The notes beneath the pieces are model-generated. The model was not told the DNA's origin and ran no database searches. It was given only the letters and a program-made list of their open reading frames with translations. Below are positions 7,459-17,568 of a stretch of DNA of 40,891 bases, one piece after another. Source of the DNA: Campylobacteraceae bacterium (GTDB lineage Bacteria > Campylobacterota > Campylobacteria > Campylobacterales > Sulfurovaceae); contig JALVTH010000030.1 of assembly GCA_027036015.1 (NCBI GenBank), positions 1-40,891 of the forward strand, given 5' to 3'. Within the stretch, counting starts at the first letter, position 1; the number at the start of each line of letters is the position of its first letter. The position numbers were made by a program, and so were the translations under genes.

Positions 7459-7534
7459 TGGTGACCCGTCTTGGATTCGAACCAAGGGCCCACTCCTTAA
7501 AAGGGAGTTGCTCTACCGACTGAGCTAACGGGTC
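7459..7534 (-). tRNA. tRNA-Lys (TTT), copy 2 by coordinate
   Basis: Identical to the tRNA at 6979-7054: 76 bases, encoded CCA, anticodon TTT. It is the first gene of the seven-tRNA transcript; the promoter lies about 20 bases upstream. Confidence 0.97.
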
Positions 7535-7555
7535 ATTTATTTTTTAAGTGGCGTA

Positions 7556-7584
7556 ATTATAGCCACAAATTTCTTTAATGTCAA
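7556..7584 (-). promoter_or_regulatory. Consensus sigma-70 promoter of tRNA cluster
   Basis: On the minus strand TTGACA (7579-7584) is separated by exactly 17 bases from TATAAT (7556-7561). Both hexamers match consensus perfectly, and a G/C-containing discriminator (TACGCCAC) follows, as is common for stable-RNA promoters. It should drive all seven tRNA genes. Confidence 0.85.
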
Positions 7585-7602
7585 GAGTTTTTGAGAAATT
7601 TT

Positions 7603-8646
7603 TTAAAAAAATGTAAAAAAATCTTCTTCAGAGTATAATACCATCTCTAATGCAGAGCGAGCGCTTTGCTCTTGAATATTAATTCTATCGCCATCAAAGA
7701 AAAACTTTTTAATAACTTTTTTATCACCATTTTTTACACCAATAAAAACGGTTCCAACTGGCTTTTCTTCACTTCCTCCAGTTGGTCCAGCAATTCCACT
7801 TACAGCAACTGCAATATCACAATTGGTTTGTTTTTGGATACCATCAAGCATTTGCGAAACACACTCCTTGCTTACTGCTCCATATTTTTGCAAAACTTCT
7901 TTTTCTACACCTAACCATTCATGTTTAATGTCGTTGCTATATGTTACCATGGAGCCTTTAAGAACTTTTGAAGCACCGCTTTTTTCTGTTAATTTTGATA
8001 CTAGCAAACCTCCAGTACAGCTTTCTGCAAAGGCTATGGTTTTGTTTTTGGCTGATAAATAAGTAATTAAAGACTCTCTAACCGAAGAGATGGCAAGCAT
8101 TTTTATCTTAAGCTCTTCTATGCTTTGGGTTAAAATACACTCACCTTCGCTATCTTGTATCTCTATGTTATACCAGGTTGGAAGAACTTTTACAATAATT
8201 GCGTGCTCTTGTAATCTATCTTCTAATTCTAAAAGTGCTTCTTTGCTTCCAAAAAGTTTAAAAGCAGCAACGTTTTTATTCGAGAAGGTTAAGTTACTTT
8301 CTATCTTAGAAAAAAGTTTTATTGGTTTAACGATTAAATGCGATCCATTATATTCATAAAGCTTATTGTTTTCTTTTTGAATTTCTCTAAAGCCTTCAAT
8401 TTCAAGATCTTGACAAAATTGTTCATAGTATCGTTGCATAATAAAAACAGCTATTAGAGTGTGGCAAGATTGTATAACTCTTTTTAAATCGTTAATAATT
8501 TCTTGCGTATAAGTTGGATAGCGGTAGGCAATTTTTGAAATTTTTGCATATGGATAAACTCTTTCTATGTAAGAGCGCTGAACTAAATCTTGATATAAAG
8601 ATGCACCAATAAAAAATATTCTTTGGGGTTTTTGTAAGCTTGGCAT
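7603..8646 (-). CDS. CinA-family protein with divergent N-terminal domain
   Basis: The C-terminal half (from about residue 185) is a complete CinA/PncC domain, which in PncC deamidates nicotinamide mononucleotide in NAD salvage: it has the nucleophile motif AFAESCTGGLL, the GAVS segment, and SGIAGPTGG followed by KPVGTVFIG. The N-terminal part sits where standard CinA carries a MoCF/ADP-ribose pyrophosphatase domain but lacks the usual GTELL and NT/NA motifs, so that activity is doubtful. It instead starts with RIFFIGASLYQDLVQR. I chose ATG 8646 because AGAGGA lies seven bases upstream; the in-frame TTG at 8652 is too close to it. It is divergent from ileS. Confidence 0.8.
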   Translation of the reverse strand: MPSLQKPQRIFFIGASLYQDLVQRSYIERVYPYAKISKIAYRYPTYTQEIINDLKRVIQSCHTLIAVFIMQRYYEQFCQDLEIEGFREIQKENNKLYEYNGSHLIVKPIKLFSKIESNLTFSNKNVAAFKLFGSKEALLELEDRLQEHAIIVKVLPTWYNIEIQDSEGECILTQSIEELKIKMLAISSVRESLITYLSAKNKTIAFAESCTGGLLVSKLTEKSGASKVLKGSMVTYSNDIKHEWLGVEKEVLQKYGAVSKECVSQMLDGIQKQTNCDIAVAVSGIAGPTGGSEEKPVGTVFIGVKNGDKKVIKKFFFDGDRINIQEQSARSALEMVLYSEEDFFTFF

Positions 8647-8677
8647 AACCAATTCCTCTTAAAAAAAATTTAATTTA

Positions 8678-8683
8678 ATTATA
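8678..8683 (-). promoter_or_regulatory. -10 element of cinA-like gene
   Basis: TATAAT on the minus strand, about 32 bases before the start codon. Its spacer and -35 position are covered by the 18-base palindrome at 8690-8707, which could therefore act as an operator. Confidence 0.4.
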
Positions 8684-8689
8684 ACTCTT

Positions 8690-8707
8690 TATAGCTTAAA
8701 AGCTATA
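8690..8707. promoter_or_regulatory. 18-bp palindrome between cinA-like gene and ileS
   Basis: TATAGCTT AA AAGCTATA, arms of 8 bp with no mismatch. It lies 7 bases upstream of the cinA-like -10 and about 60 bases upstream of the ileS -10. Candidate repressor site; no known regulator is implied by its sequence. Confidence 0.35.
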
Positions 8708-8762
8708 TTTTATAATAATAAAGTATTTAACAAGTTCTTTTTGCTAAATGTAATAGAGTTTT

Positions 8763-8771
8763 TGTTATAAT
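8763..8771 (+). promoter_or_regulatory. Extended -10 promoter of ileS
   Basis: TGTTATAAT, an extended -10 with perfect TATAAT at 8766-8771, about 43 bases before the ileS start. TTGCTA at 8741-8746 could serve as a poor -35 with a 19-base spacer. Confidence 0.5.
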
Positions 8772-8813
8772 CGCACAATTTAAATAATAACTATAAAAGT
8801 TAAGGAAAAATGA

Positions 8814-11570
8814 ATGGATTATAAAGAGACGCTGCATTTGCCTAAAACTACTTTTCCAATGCGTGGGAACTTACCAAAAAACGAACCAATTCGTTATAAA
8901 AAATGGCAAGAGAATAAAGTTTATGAGAGAATGAAAAAAAATAGAGAAGGAAGAGAACTTTTTACTCTACACGATGGTCCTCCATATGCAAATGGACGTA
9001 TTCATATTGGTCATGCTCTTAATAAAATTTTAAAAGATATAGTTATCAAATATAACTATTTTCAAGGCAAAGCCATTCGTTTTACGCCAGGATGGGATTG
9101 CCATGGTTTACCAATTGAGCAAAAAGTAGAAGAGTCAATTGGCAAAGAGAAAAAAGAGCAAATGAGCGTAAGTCAATTTAGAGGGCTTTGTCGTCAACAT
9201 GCGGCAAAATTTGTTGAGCTTCAAAAAGAAGATTTTATAAAATTAGGAATTATTGCCGATTGGGAACATCCTTATTTAACGATGGATTTTAAATTTGAAG
9301 CAAACATTTATAGAGCACTTTGTGAGATTGCAAAAGAAGGGCTTTTAATTGAGCGAAGCAAACCAATTTATTGGTCTTGGGCGGCAGAATCGGCTTTGGC
9401 TGAAGCAGAAGTTGAGTATGAAGAAAAGGAAGATTATTCGCTTTATGTAGCGTTTGAATTAAGTAAAGAAGCAAAAGAGACGCTTGGAATTGATAATGGA
9501 GCAATTGTTATTTGGACGACGACTCCTTGGACACTTCCAGCAAACGTAGCAATTGCCATTCATCCAGATGAAACATATGTTTTAACCAAAGATGGGAAAG
9601 TTATAGCAAAAAGTCGTGTAGAAGCTCTTTTGAAAGAAGAGGTGATTCAAAGTGGCGAAATTATTAAAGAATTTAGTGCAAAAGAGCTTGAAAAATTAAA
9701 AGCAATTAATCCATTAAATGGTAGGGGTTCTTTGATTATTTTTGGTGATTTTGTTGAACTTGATGGGGGAACTGGAGCAGTTCATATTGCACCAGGTCAT
9801 GGTGAAGTAGACTATTTTGCAGCTTTAAAATATGATTTACCAGTTATTATGCCAGTTGATGATAAGGGGAAATATGATGAAAGTATAAAAGCTTTAAAAC
9901 TTTTGCCAAATCCTGAGGATTTTATAGGAGTGCATGTATTTGATGCAAACGAAAAAATTATTGAGTTGCTAGGACAAAGCACTTTAAAAGTAGGGCGCTT
10001 TAGCCACTCATATCCGCATTGTTGGAGAACCAAAAAACCAGTAATTTTTAGAGCGACAAAACAATTTTTTATTGCTATAGATAAAAAATTACCTGGCATT
10101 AACAAAACTTTGCGCCAAATTGCAAAAGAAGAACTAAAAAATGTAAAATTTTATCCAGATTGGGGAAGAAATAGAATTGGTTCGATGATAGAAAATCGTC
10201 CCGATTGGTGTATTTCGCGCCAAAGAAGTTGGGGTGTTCCAATAGCCTTTTTTAGAAAAAAAGATACTAAAGAGCTTGTGTTAGATGAAAAAGTATTAAA
10301 TTTTGTTGCAATGATTTTTGAGCAATATGGGTGTGATGCATGGTATGATTTTCCAATTGAAAAACTTCTTTATCCCGGAAGTGGGCTTGATCCAAACAAT
10401 TTAGAAAAAATTACTGATGTACTTGATGTTTGGTTTGATAGTGGATCAACATGGATGGCAGTTTTAAAATCAAGAAATTATGATGCAGGGGAGTTTCCAG
10501 CAAACTTATATCTTGAAGGAAGCGATCAACACAGAGGATGGTTTCAAAGTTCTCTTTTAGTTAGTGGAGCAATTGAGAAAAAAGCTCCATATAAAGCAAT
10601 TTTAACCCATGGCTTTACAGTGGATGAAAAAGGTGAGAAGATGAGTAAATCAAAAGGAAATGTCGTCTCACCTCAAGAGATTACTTCTAAAATGGGTTCA
10701 GAAATTTTACGATTATGGGTTGCTTTGAGTGATTATCAAAGCGATTTAAAAATTAGTCAAAATATCTTAAAACAAACGGCAGAACAATATAGAAAAATTA
10801 GAAACTCATTTCGATTTTTACTTGCTAATTTAGATGGACTTGAAAAGATTGTTGAAAAAGAAGAGTTTGGTGAGCTTGATCGATGGATTTTGTCGAAAGC
10901 CAAAAAAGTATTTGATGAAGTTAATGAGGAATTTGCAAAATATGAATTTGCCAGAGCCTTTAGCTTATTAAATAACTTTTTAACCAATGAATTAAGTGGT
11001 ATTTATATGGATTTATGTAAAGATAGATTATATTGCGATGCTAAAGAAGATTTAACGCGTCGCTCGGCTCAAAGTGCAATGTATTTAATCGCTAAATCGA
11101 TGTTGGCTCTTGTTGCACCTGTTTTAACCTATACCGCAGATGAAATATTAGAACATGCTCCAGCAATTTTTAAAGGTGAGGCAAAAGATATTTTTGACAT
11201 TGAATATGAGCCATTAATTGAAGTTGAAAATACAATTAATGAAAAAGCTTTAATTGAATCTAGAGAGAAATTTTTTGAAGAAATTGATAAACTTAGAAAA
11301 GAAAAGATTATTAAAACGACACTTGAATTGGCTTTAGTTGGAGATTTTAGTAACTTTAATGTGCAAGATGAAAAGAATTTACAAGATTGGTTTGGAGTGA
11401 GTCAAACATTAAATAAAAGTAATAACGAAGTTTTGGCAACTTTTGAAGTAGATGGAAAAACTTTTACAATTGTAAAAGCACAAAATTATAAATGCCCAAG
11501 ATGTTGGCGCTATGTGAGTGAAAGTGAAGATGAGCTTTGTAATCGATGTAAAAAGGTGCTTAGCGAGTGA
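8814..11570 (+). CDS. ileS: Isoleucyl-tRNA synthetase
   Basis: Class I aminoacyl-tRNA synthetase that charges tRNA-Ile with isoleucine and edits misactivated valine. The 918 residues have the normal bacterial layout: [16 protein letters not shown] with the HIGH motif near residue 62, the editing domain insert with [15 protein letters not shown] in [12 protein letters not shown] near residue 608, the anticodon-binding region, and a C-terminal zinc finger with CPRC and CNRC pairs. The start is supported by AAGGA seven bases upstream. Its TGA overlaps the GTG of a 36-codon membrane protein, so that small gene is likely translated with it. gatA and guaB follow on the same strand. Confidence 0.97.
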   Translation: MDYKETLHLPKTTFPMRGNLPKNEPIRYKKWQENKVYERMKKNREGRELFTLHDGPPYANGRIHIGHALNKILKDIVIKYNYFQGKAIRFTPGWDCHGLPIEQKVEESIGKEKKEQMSVSQFRGLCRQHAAKFVELQKEDFIKLGIIADWEHPYLTMDFKFEANIYRALCEIAKEGLLIERSKPIYWSWAAESALAEAEVEYEEKEDYSLYVAFELSKEAKETLGIDNGAIVIWTTTPWTLPANVAIAIHPDETYVLTKDGKVIAKSRVEALLKEEVIQSGEIIKEFSAKELEKLKAINPLNGRGSLIIFGDFVELDGGTGAVHIAPGHGEVDYFAALKYDLPVIMPVDDKGKYDESIKALKLLPNPEDFIGVHVFDANEKIIELLGQSTLKVGRFSHSYPHCWRTKKPVIFRATKQFFIAIDKKLPGINKTLRQIAKEELKNVKFYPDWGRNRIGSMIENRPDWCISRQRSWGVPIAFFRKKDTKELVLDEKVLNFVAMIFEQYGCDAWYDFPIEKLLYPGSGLDPNNLEKITDVLDVWFDSGSTWMAVLKSRNYDAGEFPANLYLEGSDQHRGWFQSSLLVSGAIEKKAPYKAILTHGFTVDEKGEKMSKSKGNVVSPQEITSKMGSEILRLWVALSDYQSDLKISQNILKQTAEQYRKIRNSFRFLLANLDGLEKIVEKEEFGELDRWILSKAKKVFDEVNEEFAKYEFARAFSLLNNFLTNELSGIYMDLCKDRLYCDAKEDLTRRSAQSAMYLIAKSMLALVAPVLTYTADEILEHAPAIFKGEAKDIFDIEYEPLIEVENTINEKALIESREKFFEEIDKLRKEKIIKTTLELALVGDFSNFNVQDEKNLQDWFGVSQTLNKSNNEVLATFEVDGKTFTIVKAQNYKCPRCWRYVSESEDELCNRCKKVLSE

Positions 11571-11677
11571 ATTTGCATGAACCAGTCCCTTTTATTGTAA
11601 TTATTGGAGCAATAATTTTTATATTGCTTCTTATTTCAATTGGTTTGGCTATAGTGTATTATTTTAAGAAAAGATAG
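11567..11677 (+). CDS. 36-aa single-span membrane protein
   Basis: A short reading frame fills the ileS-gatA gap. GTG at 11567 overlaps the ileS TGA (GTGA), and TAG at 11675 lies nine bases before gatA. The product starts [15 protein letters not shown], continues as a solid hydrophobic helix of about 23 residues, and ends YYFKKR: one membrane span with a positive tail, so the C-terminus is probably cytoplasmic. AAGG lies ten bases before the GTG. The coupling, the exact fit of the gap and the typical small-membrane-protein shape support a real gene. The function is unknown; I do not recognise a family. It could be a small regulator or complex subunit, but nothing here says which. Confidence 0.6.
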   Translation: MNLHEPVPFIVIIGAIIFILLLISIGLAIVYYFKKR

Positions 11678-11685
11678 GAGAGAGA

Positions 11686-13029
11686 ATGAAGTTACGTGAG
11701 GCTTGTAAACTAAGTAAAGAGGAGCTAAAAAGTTTACAAGAAGAGTTATTGCAAAAGGCAAAAGAGAGTGATTTAAACGCATATATTGGATTTGAAAGAA
11801 GTGAAATAGGTGTTCCAATTTTAATTAAAGATAATATTCAAGTAAAAAATTGGCCAATAACTTGTGCTTCGAAAATTTTACAAGGATATATTGCACCTTA
11901 TAATGCAACGGTAATTGAAAAGTTGAAAGTAAAAGGTTTTGCTCCAATGGGGCGAGCCAATATGGATGAGTTTGCAATGGGTTCAACGACTGAGAGCAGT
12001 TTTTATGGTCCAACTAAAAACCCACACGATACAACAAGAGTTCCAGGAGGAAGTAGTGGAGGAAGTGCAGCTGCAGTTGCAGCAGGCCTTGCAATTGCGG
12101 CTTTAGGAAGTGATACTGGAGGTAGTATCAGACAGCCAGCAAGCTATTGTGGAGTTGTGGGATTTAAACCAACTTATGGCAAAGTAAGCCGCTATGGTTT
12201 AAGTGCATATGCAAGTAGCCTCGATCAAATTGGTCCAATTACTCAAGATGTAAAAGATGCGGCTTTGCTTTATGATATGATTGCTGGATATGACGAAAAA
12301 GATTCTACTTCAGCTAATATTGCCCATACTTCAATTTACAAAAACTTAGATTCAAGTCAAAAATATACCATTGCAGTTATTGATAATTATGTTGAAGCAG
12401 CAAGTGAAGATGTAAAAGAAGCGATGCAAAAAGCAATTAAAGCGTTAAAAGAAGCAGGCCATACTATTATTCATAAAAACTTATTAAATACGAAATATGA
12501 TATTGCAACCTATTACATTATTGCAACGGCTGAAGCAGCTACAAATTTAGGACGATATGATGGAGTGCGTTATGGCTATAGAGCCGAGGGTGCAAAAAAT
12601 AGTATGGAGCTTTTTTTTAAAACAAGAAGTGAGGGTTTTGGAGACGAAGTTAAAAGAAGAATATTGCTTGGAAACTTTGTTCTTTCATCCGGATATTACG
12701 ATGCCTATTATATCAAAGCACAAAAGGTGCGCCATTTAATTAAAGAAGAGTATAACAAAATTTTTGCCAAAGCTGATTTAATTCTCTCTCCGATTGCTCC
12801 AAGCGTTGCTCCTAAACTTGGGCAATTACAAGATCCACTTACAATGTATAAAAGTGATATGTATACGCTTGCTATTAATTTAGTTGGACTTCCAGCGATT
12901 AGTTTGCCTATTATGAAAAATAAAGAAAATCTTCCAGTTGGCTTACAATTAATTGGAAAAGCCTTTAATGAGCAGCCAATTTTTAATGCGGCTTTAAGTT
13001 TAGAAGAAAGAGTAAATTATAAAGGATAG
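11686..13029 (+). CDS. gatA: Glutamyl-tRNA(Gln)/aspartyl-tRNA(Asn) amidotransferase subunit A
   Basis: Amidase subunit of GatCAB, which makes Gln-tRNA(Gln) and Asn-tRNA(Asn) by amidating mischarged tRNAs; expected in Campylobacterota, which lack GlnRS. The amidase-signature Ser-cisSer-Lys triad is visible: lysine in [10 protein letters not shown] (near residue 47), the cis-serine in [15 protein letters not shown] (near 146), and the nucleophile region [14 protein letters not shown] (near 121). The 447-residue length is slightly short at the C-terminus but normal for this group. AGGAG lies five bases before the ATG. gatB and gatC are not in the window. It is followed at three bases by guaB. 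Confidence 0.95.
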   Translation: MKLREACKLSKEELKSLQEELLQKAKESDLNAYIGFERSEIGVPILIKDNIQVKNWPITCASKILQGYIAPYNATVIEKLKVKGFAPMGRANMDEFAMGSTTESSFYGPTKNPHDTTRVPGGSSGGSAAAVAAGLAIAALGSDTGGSIRQPASYCGVVGFKPTYGKVSRYGLSAYASSLDQIGPITQDVKDAALLYDMIAGYDEKDSTSANIAHTSIYKNLDSSQKYTIAVIDNYVEAASEDVKEAMQKAIKALKEAGHTIIHKNLLNTKYDIATYYIIATAEAATNLGRYDGVRYGYRAEGAKNSMELFFKTRSEGFGDEVKRRILLGNFVLSSGYYDAYYIKAQKVRHLIKEEYNKIFAKADLILSPIAPSVAPKLGQLQDPLTMYKSDMYTLAINLVGLPAISLPIMKNKENLPVGLQLIGKAFNEQPIFNAALSLEERVNYKG

Positions 13030-14481
<1,452 letters not shown>

Positions 14482-14493
14482 TAAAGGAAAGCA

Positions 14494-15504
14494 ATGAGCC
14501 AAGTTTATGCCGCTTTTAAATCGATAGGAGCTTATGCTCCAAAAAATGTTTTAACAAACCAAGATTTAGAGAAAATGGTAGATACTTCTAATGAATGGAT
14601 TATTAAAAGAACGGGAATTAAAGAGCGCCGAATTGCCGATAAAGATGAAGTTACAAGTGACATGGGAGCAAAAGCAAGTGAGCTTGCAATTAAAAGAGCC
14701 CAAATTAAAAAAGAAGAGATAGATTTAATTTTATGTGCGACAGTAACTCCAGATTATTTTAATATGCCTTCAACTGCTTGTATTATTGCTAATAAACTTG
14801 GCATTGCAAACGTTCAAGCATTTGATATTAGTGCAGCTTGTAGTGGCTTTGTTTATGCTCTTTCAATTGCTAAAGCCTTTGTTGAATCAGGGATGAAAAA
14901 AAATGTTTTAGTAATTGGTGCAGAAAAATTTAGCTCAATTGTAGATTATACTGATAGAACAACATGTATTTTATTTGGCGATGGTGCTGGAGCTGCAATT
15001 ATTAGTGCAACAAGTGATAAAGAAGAAGCAATTATTGATATTAATGCAAGTGCAAATGGAGCTTATTGGGATTATTTAATTACTCCATCACCAGGATCAG
15101 TTAATCCTGCAAGTAAAGAGGCAATTGAGCAAGGTTTACAATATGTTAAAATGAGAGGAAATGAAACTTTTAAATTAGCTGTTAAAACATTAACACAAGA
15201 TGTAAAAGATATATTAGAAAAAAATAGTATTAAAGCTAATGAAATTGATCATTTTATTCCTCATCAAGCAAATTATCGAATTATTAAAGCAGTTGGCGAT
15301 GCACTTGGCATGAGCGAAGAGCAAGTTGTGTTAACGATTCACAAATATGGCAATACTTCAGCAGCATCAATTCCTATGGCAATTAATGAGTTATATGAAA
15401 GTGGAGGATTAAAATATAAAGAATTAATGCTGTTAGATACTTTTGGCGGGGGTCTTACTTGGGCAAGTGCCTTAATTCCTTTTGCTGGAAAAGCAAATGG
15501 CTAA
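14494..15504 (+). CDS. fabH: Beta-ketoacyl-ACP synthase III
   Basis: Condenses acetyl-CoA with malonyl-ACP to start type II fatty acid synthesis. The thiolase-fold catalytic triad is complete: C116 in DISAACSGFVYAL, H257 in FIPHQANYRI and N287 in KYGNTSAASIP. At 336 residues it is slightly longer than the E. coli enzyme. AAAGGA lies seven bases before the ATG. In many bacteria fabH follows plsX; here it follows guaB. Its stop codon overlaps the ATG of the following RNA methyltransferase gene by eight bases. Confidence 0.95.
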   Translation: MSQVYAAFKSIGAYAPKNVLTNQDLEKMVDTSNEWIIKRTGIKERRIADKDEVTSDMGAKASELAIKRAQIKKEEIDLILCATVTPDYFNMPSTACIIANKLGIANVQAFDISAACSGFVYALSIAKAFVESGMKKNVLVIGAEKFSSIVDYTDRTTCILFGDGAGAAIISATSDKEEAIIDINASANGAYWDYLITPSPGSVNPASKEAIEQGLQYVKMRGNETFKLAVKTLTQDVKDILEKNSIKANEIDHFIPHQANYRIIKAVGDALGMSEEQVVLTIHKYGNTSAASIPMAINELYESGGLKYKELMLLDTFGGGLTWASALIPFAGKANG

Positions 15505-16408
15505 GCCCTCTCTTGAAGATTTTAAAGAAAGACTTGAGCTTATTCAACCTAAACTTTTTGAAGCGCTTAAAGAAAAAAAGCGTTTTTTCTCTTTTCGAAC
15601 TAACCTTCATAAAACAACGCCAAATGAAGTTATAAGCCTTTTAGAAAGAGAAGGATACTCTCCAAAAAAGGTAGATGGCTTTGAAAATGCTTTTATTTTA
15701 CCGATAGAAGAGAGAAAAAAAATTACAAAAAGTAGTGCCTATACAAGCGAGCTTATTTACATTCAAAATCTCTCTTCTATTTTTGCAGCTGAAGCCTTAG
15801 ATATTCAAAAAGAAGATTGGGTTTTAGATTTAGCAGCAGCTCCAGGTGGTAAGAGCCTTATTTTTAGTGAAAAAGCTCAAAAAGTTAGTGCAGTTGAGCC
15901 TAATAAAGAGCGTTTCTTTCGAATGAAACGCAATTTCAAGCAAAAGGGTGCAAAAAATATTCAAACTTATAATAAAGATGGGCGATTTGTTTATAAAAGC
16001 TGTCCAATGTGGTTTGATAAAGTTTTTTTAGATGCACCATGCTCTTCTGAAGTACATATTGAACTTGATAAAGGGCTTACTTGGTGGAGTTTGCGCCGCA
16101 TACATAAATTTGCAAAGTTACAAAAAGAACTTATTATTTCTGCTTTTGAATCATTAAAAAGTGGAGGTGAGATGATATATGCCACTTGCACTTTTGCTCC
16201 AGAAGAGAATGAAGCCGTTATTGATTTTTTATTGCAAAAATATCCAAATGCAACATTACTTTAAATTGAACATAATTTGCCAAATAGCTTTCATGGACTT
16301 TTAAGTTGGCAAGGGCAAGCATTTAATAAAGAGGTGCAAAAAGCACTCCACGTCATTCCTCAAGATGCTTATAGCGGCTTTTTCTTGGCAAAAATAAAAA
16401 AGTTATAA
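15497..16408 (+). pseudogene. RsmB/NOP2-type RNA cytosine-C5 methyltransferase with in-frame stop
   Basis: SAM-dependent m5C methyltransferase of the RsmB/Sun/NOP2 family, expected to modify rRNA or tRNA. The catalytic core is intact: SAM-binding LDLAAAPGGKS, C182 in DAPCSSE and C231 in YATCTFAPEENE. An in-frame TAA at 16262-16264 ends the product after 255 residues. The same frame then continues open for 47 codons to TAA at 16406 and reads IEHNLPNSFHGLLSWQGQAF...SGFFLAKIKKL, which looks like the normal family C-terminus (GFF.AKI.K). So the gene seems truncated by a nonsense change. ATG 15497 is the likely start (GGAAAAG upstream); an earlier TTG at 15482 is unlikely. The shortened protein may still fold. 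Confidence 0.8.
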
Positions 16409-16424
16409 TATAATTAGCGTTCTC

Positions 16425-16447
16425 TTACAACTTTTAAGGAGTTGTAA
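16425..16447 (+). promoter_or_regulatory. Hairpin enclosing the ribosome site of the oxygenase gene
   Basis: TTACAACT (16425-16432), loop TTTAAGG, and AGTTGTAA (16440-16447) form a perfect 8-bp stem. The Shine-Dalgarno TAAGGAG lies in the loop and first stem bases, and the last stem base is the A of the start codon. Such a fold could limit translation initiation. Confidence 0.4.
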
Positions 16448-17109
16448 TGGTCCAAATTTCTGAGCAAATTTTTGCTTTAAAAGAGATTTGGGATATGGAT
16501 TTTGAAAAATTTCCATTGGCTTCTTTTTATCAAAAATATCCTTTTTTAATTTACGAAAATCTTTTATCAAAAGAAGGGTGTACAAAAATTATTGATTCGC
16601 TAAATAAAAAAGAAGATTACAAAGCAAGACTCATTACAAAAGGACTTGATGAGGAGATAAGAAAGACAACATTACATCAGCCAACAAAAAAGATACGAGA
16701 TATGTTTGAAACTATTATTAACGCTAAAAAAGCTGAAATAGAGCGTTTTTTTAACGTTTTGCTTACAAGTGGCAGCGATATTCAAATTCTTGAATATAAA
16801 GAGGGTGGTTTTTATAAACGGCATGCAGACAATGCTAGTGAAATATATAAAAATAGAAAGTTAATCAATTATAAACTTATAGCACCACAAAGAAAGATTA
16901 CAACTTTATTTTTTTTAAATGATAATTTTGAAGGGGGTGAAATTGAGATTTCTGATGTACGATATAAAGATGGAAGTAAAGTCATTTTTAAACCAAAAGC
17001 TGGGCAAATGATAGTTTTTCCAAGTCATGGACTTTTTGCTCATGAAGTAAAAAAAGTAAAAGGCAACAGATTTGCTATAGTAAAATGGTGGAATGGATTT
17101 GAAGGATAG
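16447..17109 (+). CDS. 2-oxoglutarate/Fe(II) oxygenase, prolyl 4-hydroxylase-like
   Basis: Probable non-haem iron dioxygenase of the P4H superfamily, using 2-oxoglutarate and oxygen to hydroxylate an unknown substrate. The iron-binding triad can be traced in the C-terminal half: HxD in YKRHADNAS, then the distal histidine in FPSHGLFAHEV, with an arginine or lysine in GNRFAIVKWW expected to bind 2-oxoglutarate. TTLFFLNDNFEGGEIEI matches the family beta-strand between them. The N-terminal 90 residues are more variable. No signal peptide. The start has AAGGAG six bases upstream, inside a hairpin. It lies between two apparently broken genes but is itself intact. The target, protein or small molecule, cannot be read from the sequence. 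Confidence 0.75.
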   Translation: MVQISEQIFALKEIWDMDFEKFPLASFYQKYPFLIYENLLSKEGCTKIIDSLNKKEDYKARLITKGLDEEIRKTTLHQPTKKIRDMFETIINAKKAEIERFFNVLLTSGSDIQILEYKEGGFYKRHADNASEIYKNRKLINYKLIAPQRKITTLFFLNDNFEGGEIEISDVRYKDGSKVIFKPKAGQMIVFPSHGLFAHEVKKVKGNRFAIVKWWNGFEG

Positions 17110-17111
17110 TT

Positions 17112-17502
17112 ATGAAATTTTCAAAAAATTCAAAGTGTCCTTGTGGCAGTGGTAAAAAGTATAAAATATGTTGTTTTAGATTACACAAAGGTCTTTTAGC
17201 CAAAAATGCACTTGAGCTTATGAAAAGCAGATTTAGTGCTTATGCTGTTGGCGATGCAAACTATATTATAAAAACGACCCATAAAAGCTCCATACCACTA
17301 TGAATCAGATAAAGAGCAATGGATTCAAAGTATCAAAGAGTTTGCAAAAAGCAATTTTAAAAAACTTGAAATTTTAGATTTTATTGATAAAGAAAAAGAG
17401 GCTATTGTTGAATTTAAAGCTTATATTGATGATTATGTAATGCATGAAAAAAGCTATTTTTTAAAAGAAGACAAGTGGTATTATGTAAAAGCAATAGAGT
17501 AA
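17112..17502 (+). pseudogene. YchJ-type (UPF0225) SEC-C protein, frameshifted
   Basis: The first frame encodes a SEC-C zinc motif (CPCGSGKKYKICC) and the start of the YchJ/UPF0225 domain (LMKSRFSAYAVGDANYIIKTTH), then stops at TGA 17301-17303. The rest of the domain continues in the next frame from about 17299: YESDKEQWIQ..., VEFKAYI, HEKSYFLKEDKWYYVKAIE, ending at TAA 17500-17502. The combined product of about 129 residues matches the E. coli YchJ pattern (SRFLKENGQWYYIDG) without its second SEC-C motif. One extra base around 17295-17298 explains it. Function of the family is unknown; SEC-C motifs bind zinc. It starts two bases after the oxygenase stop, with AAGGAT as ribosome site. Confidence 0.8.
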
Positions 17503-17568
17503 AATAGCTTATTAAATTAATTAATCTTGATTATGCTACTTAAGTTGCACATCTACTACACTAAAGAC

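Noticed and set aside
15482-15496. TTG start five codons upstream for the RsmB-type gene
   Set aside because: ATG 15497 has a better ribosome site and a normal overlap with fabH. The same reasoning removes TTG starts at 20113, 26749, 34520, 38419 and 8652.
16262-16264. Recoded or readthrough stop in the RsmB-type gene as a regulatory device
   Set aside because: TAA is the least leaky stop and there is no stimulatory structure that I can see; kept only as a minor possibility.
17298-17304. Programmed +1 frameshift at CTA TGA in the YchJ gene
   Set aside because: It resembles the prfB layout only loosely. CTA to TAT re-pairing is poor and no Shine-Dalgarno stimulator is seen just upstream; a mutation or sequence error is simpler.
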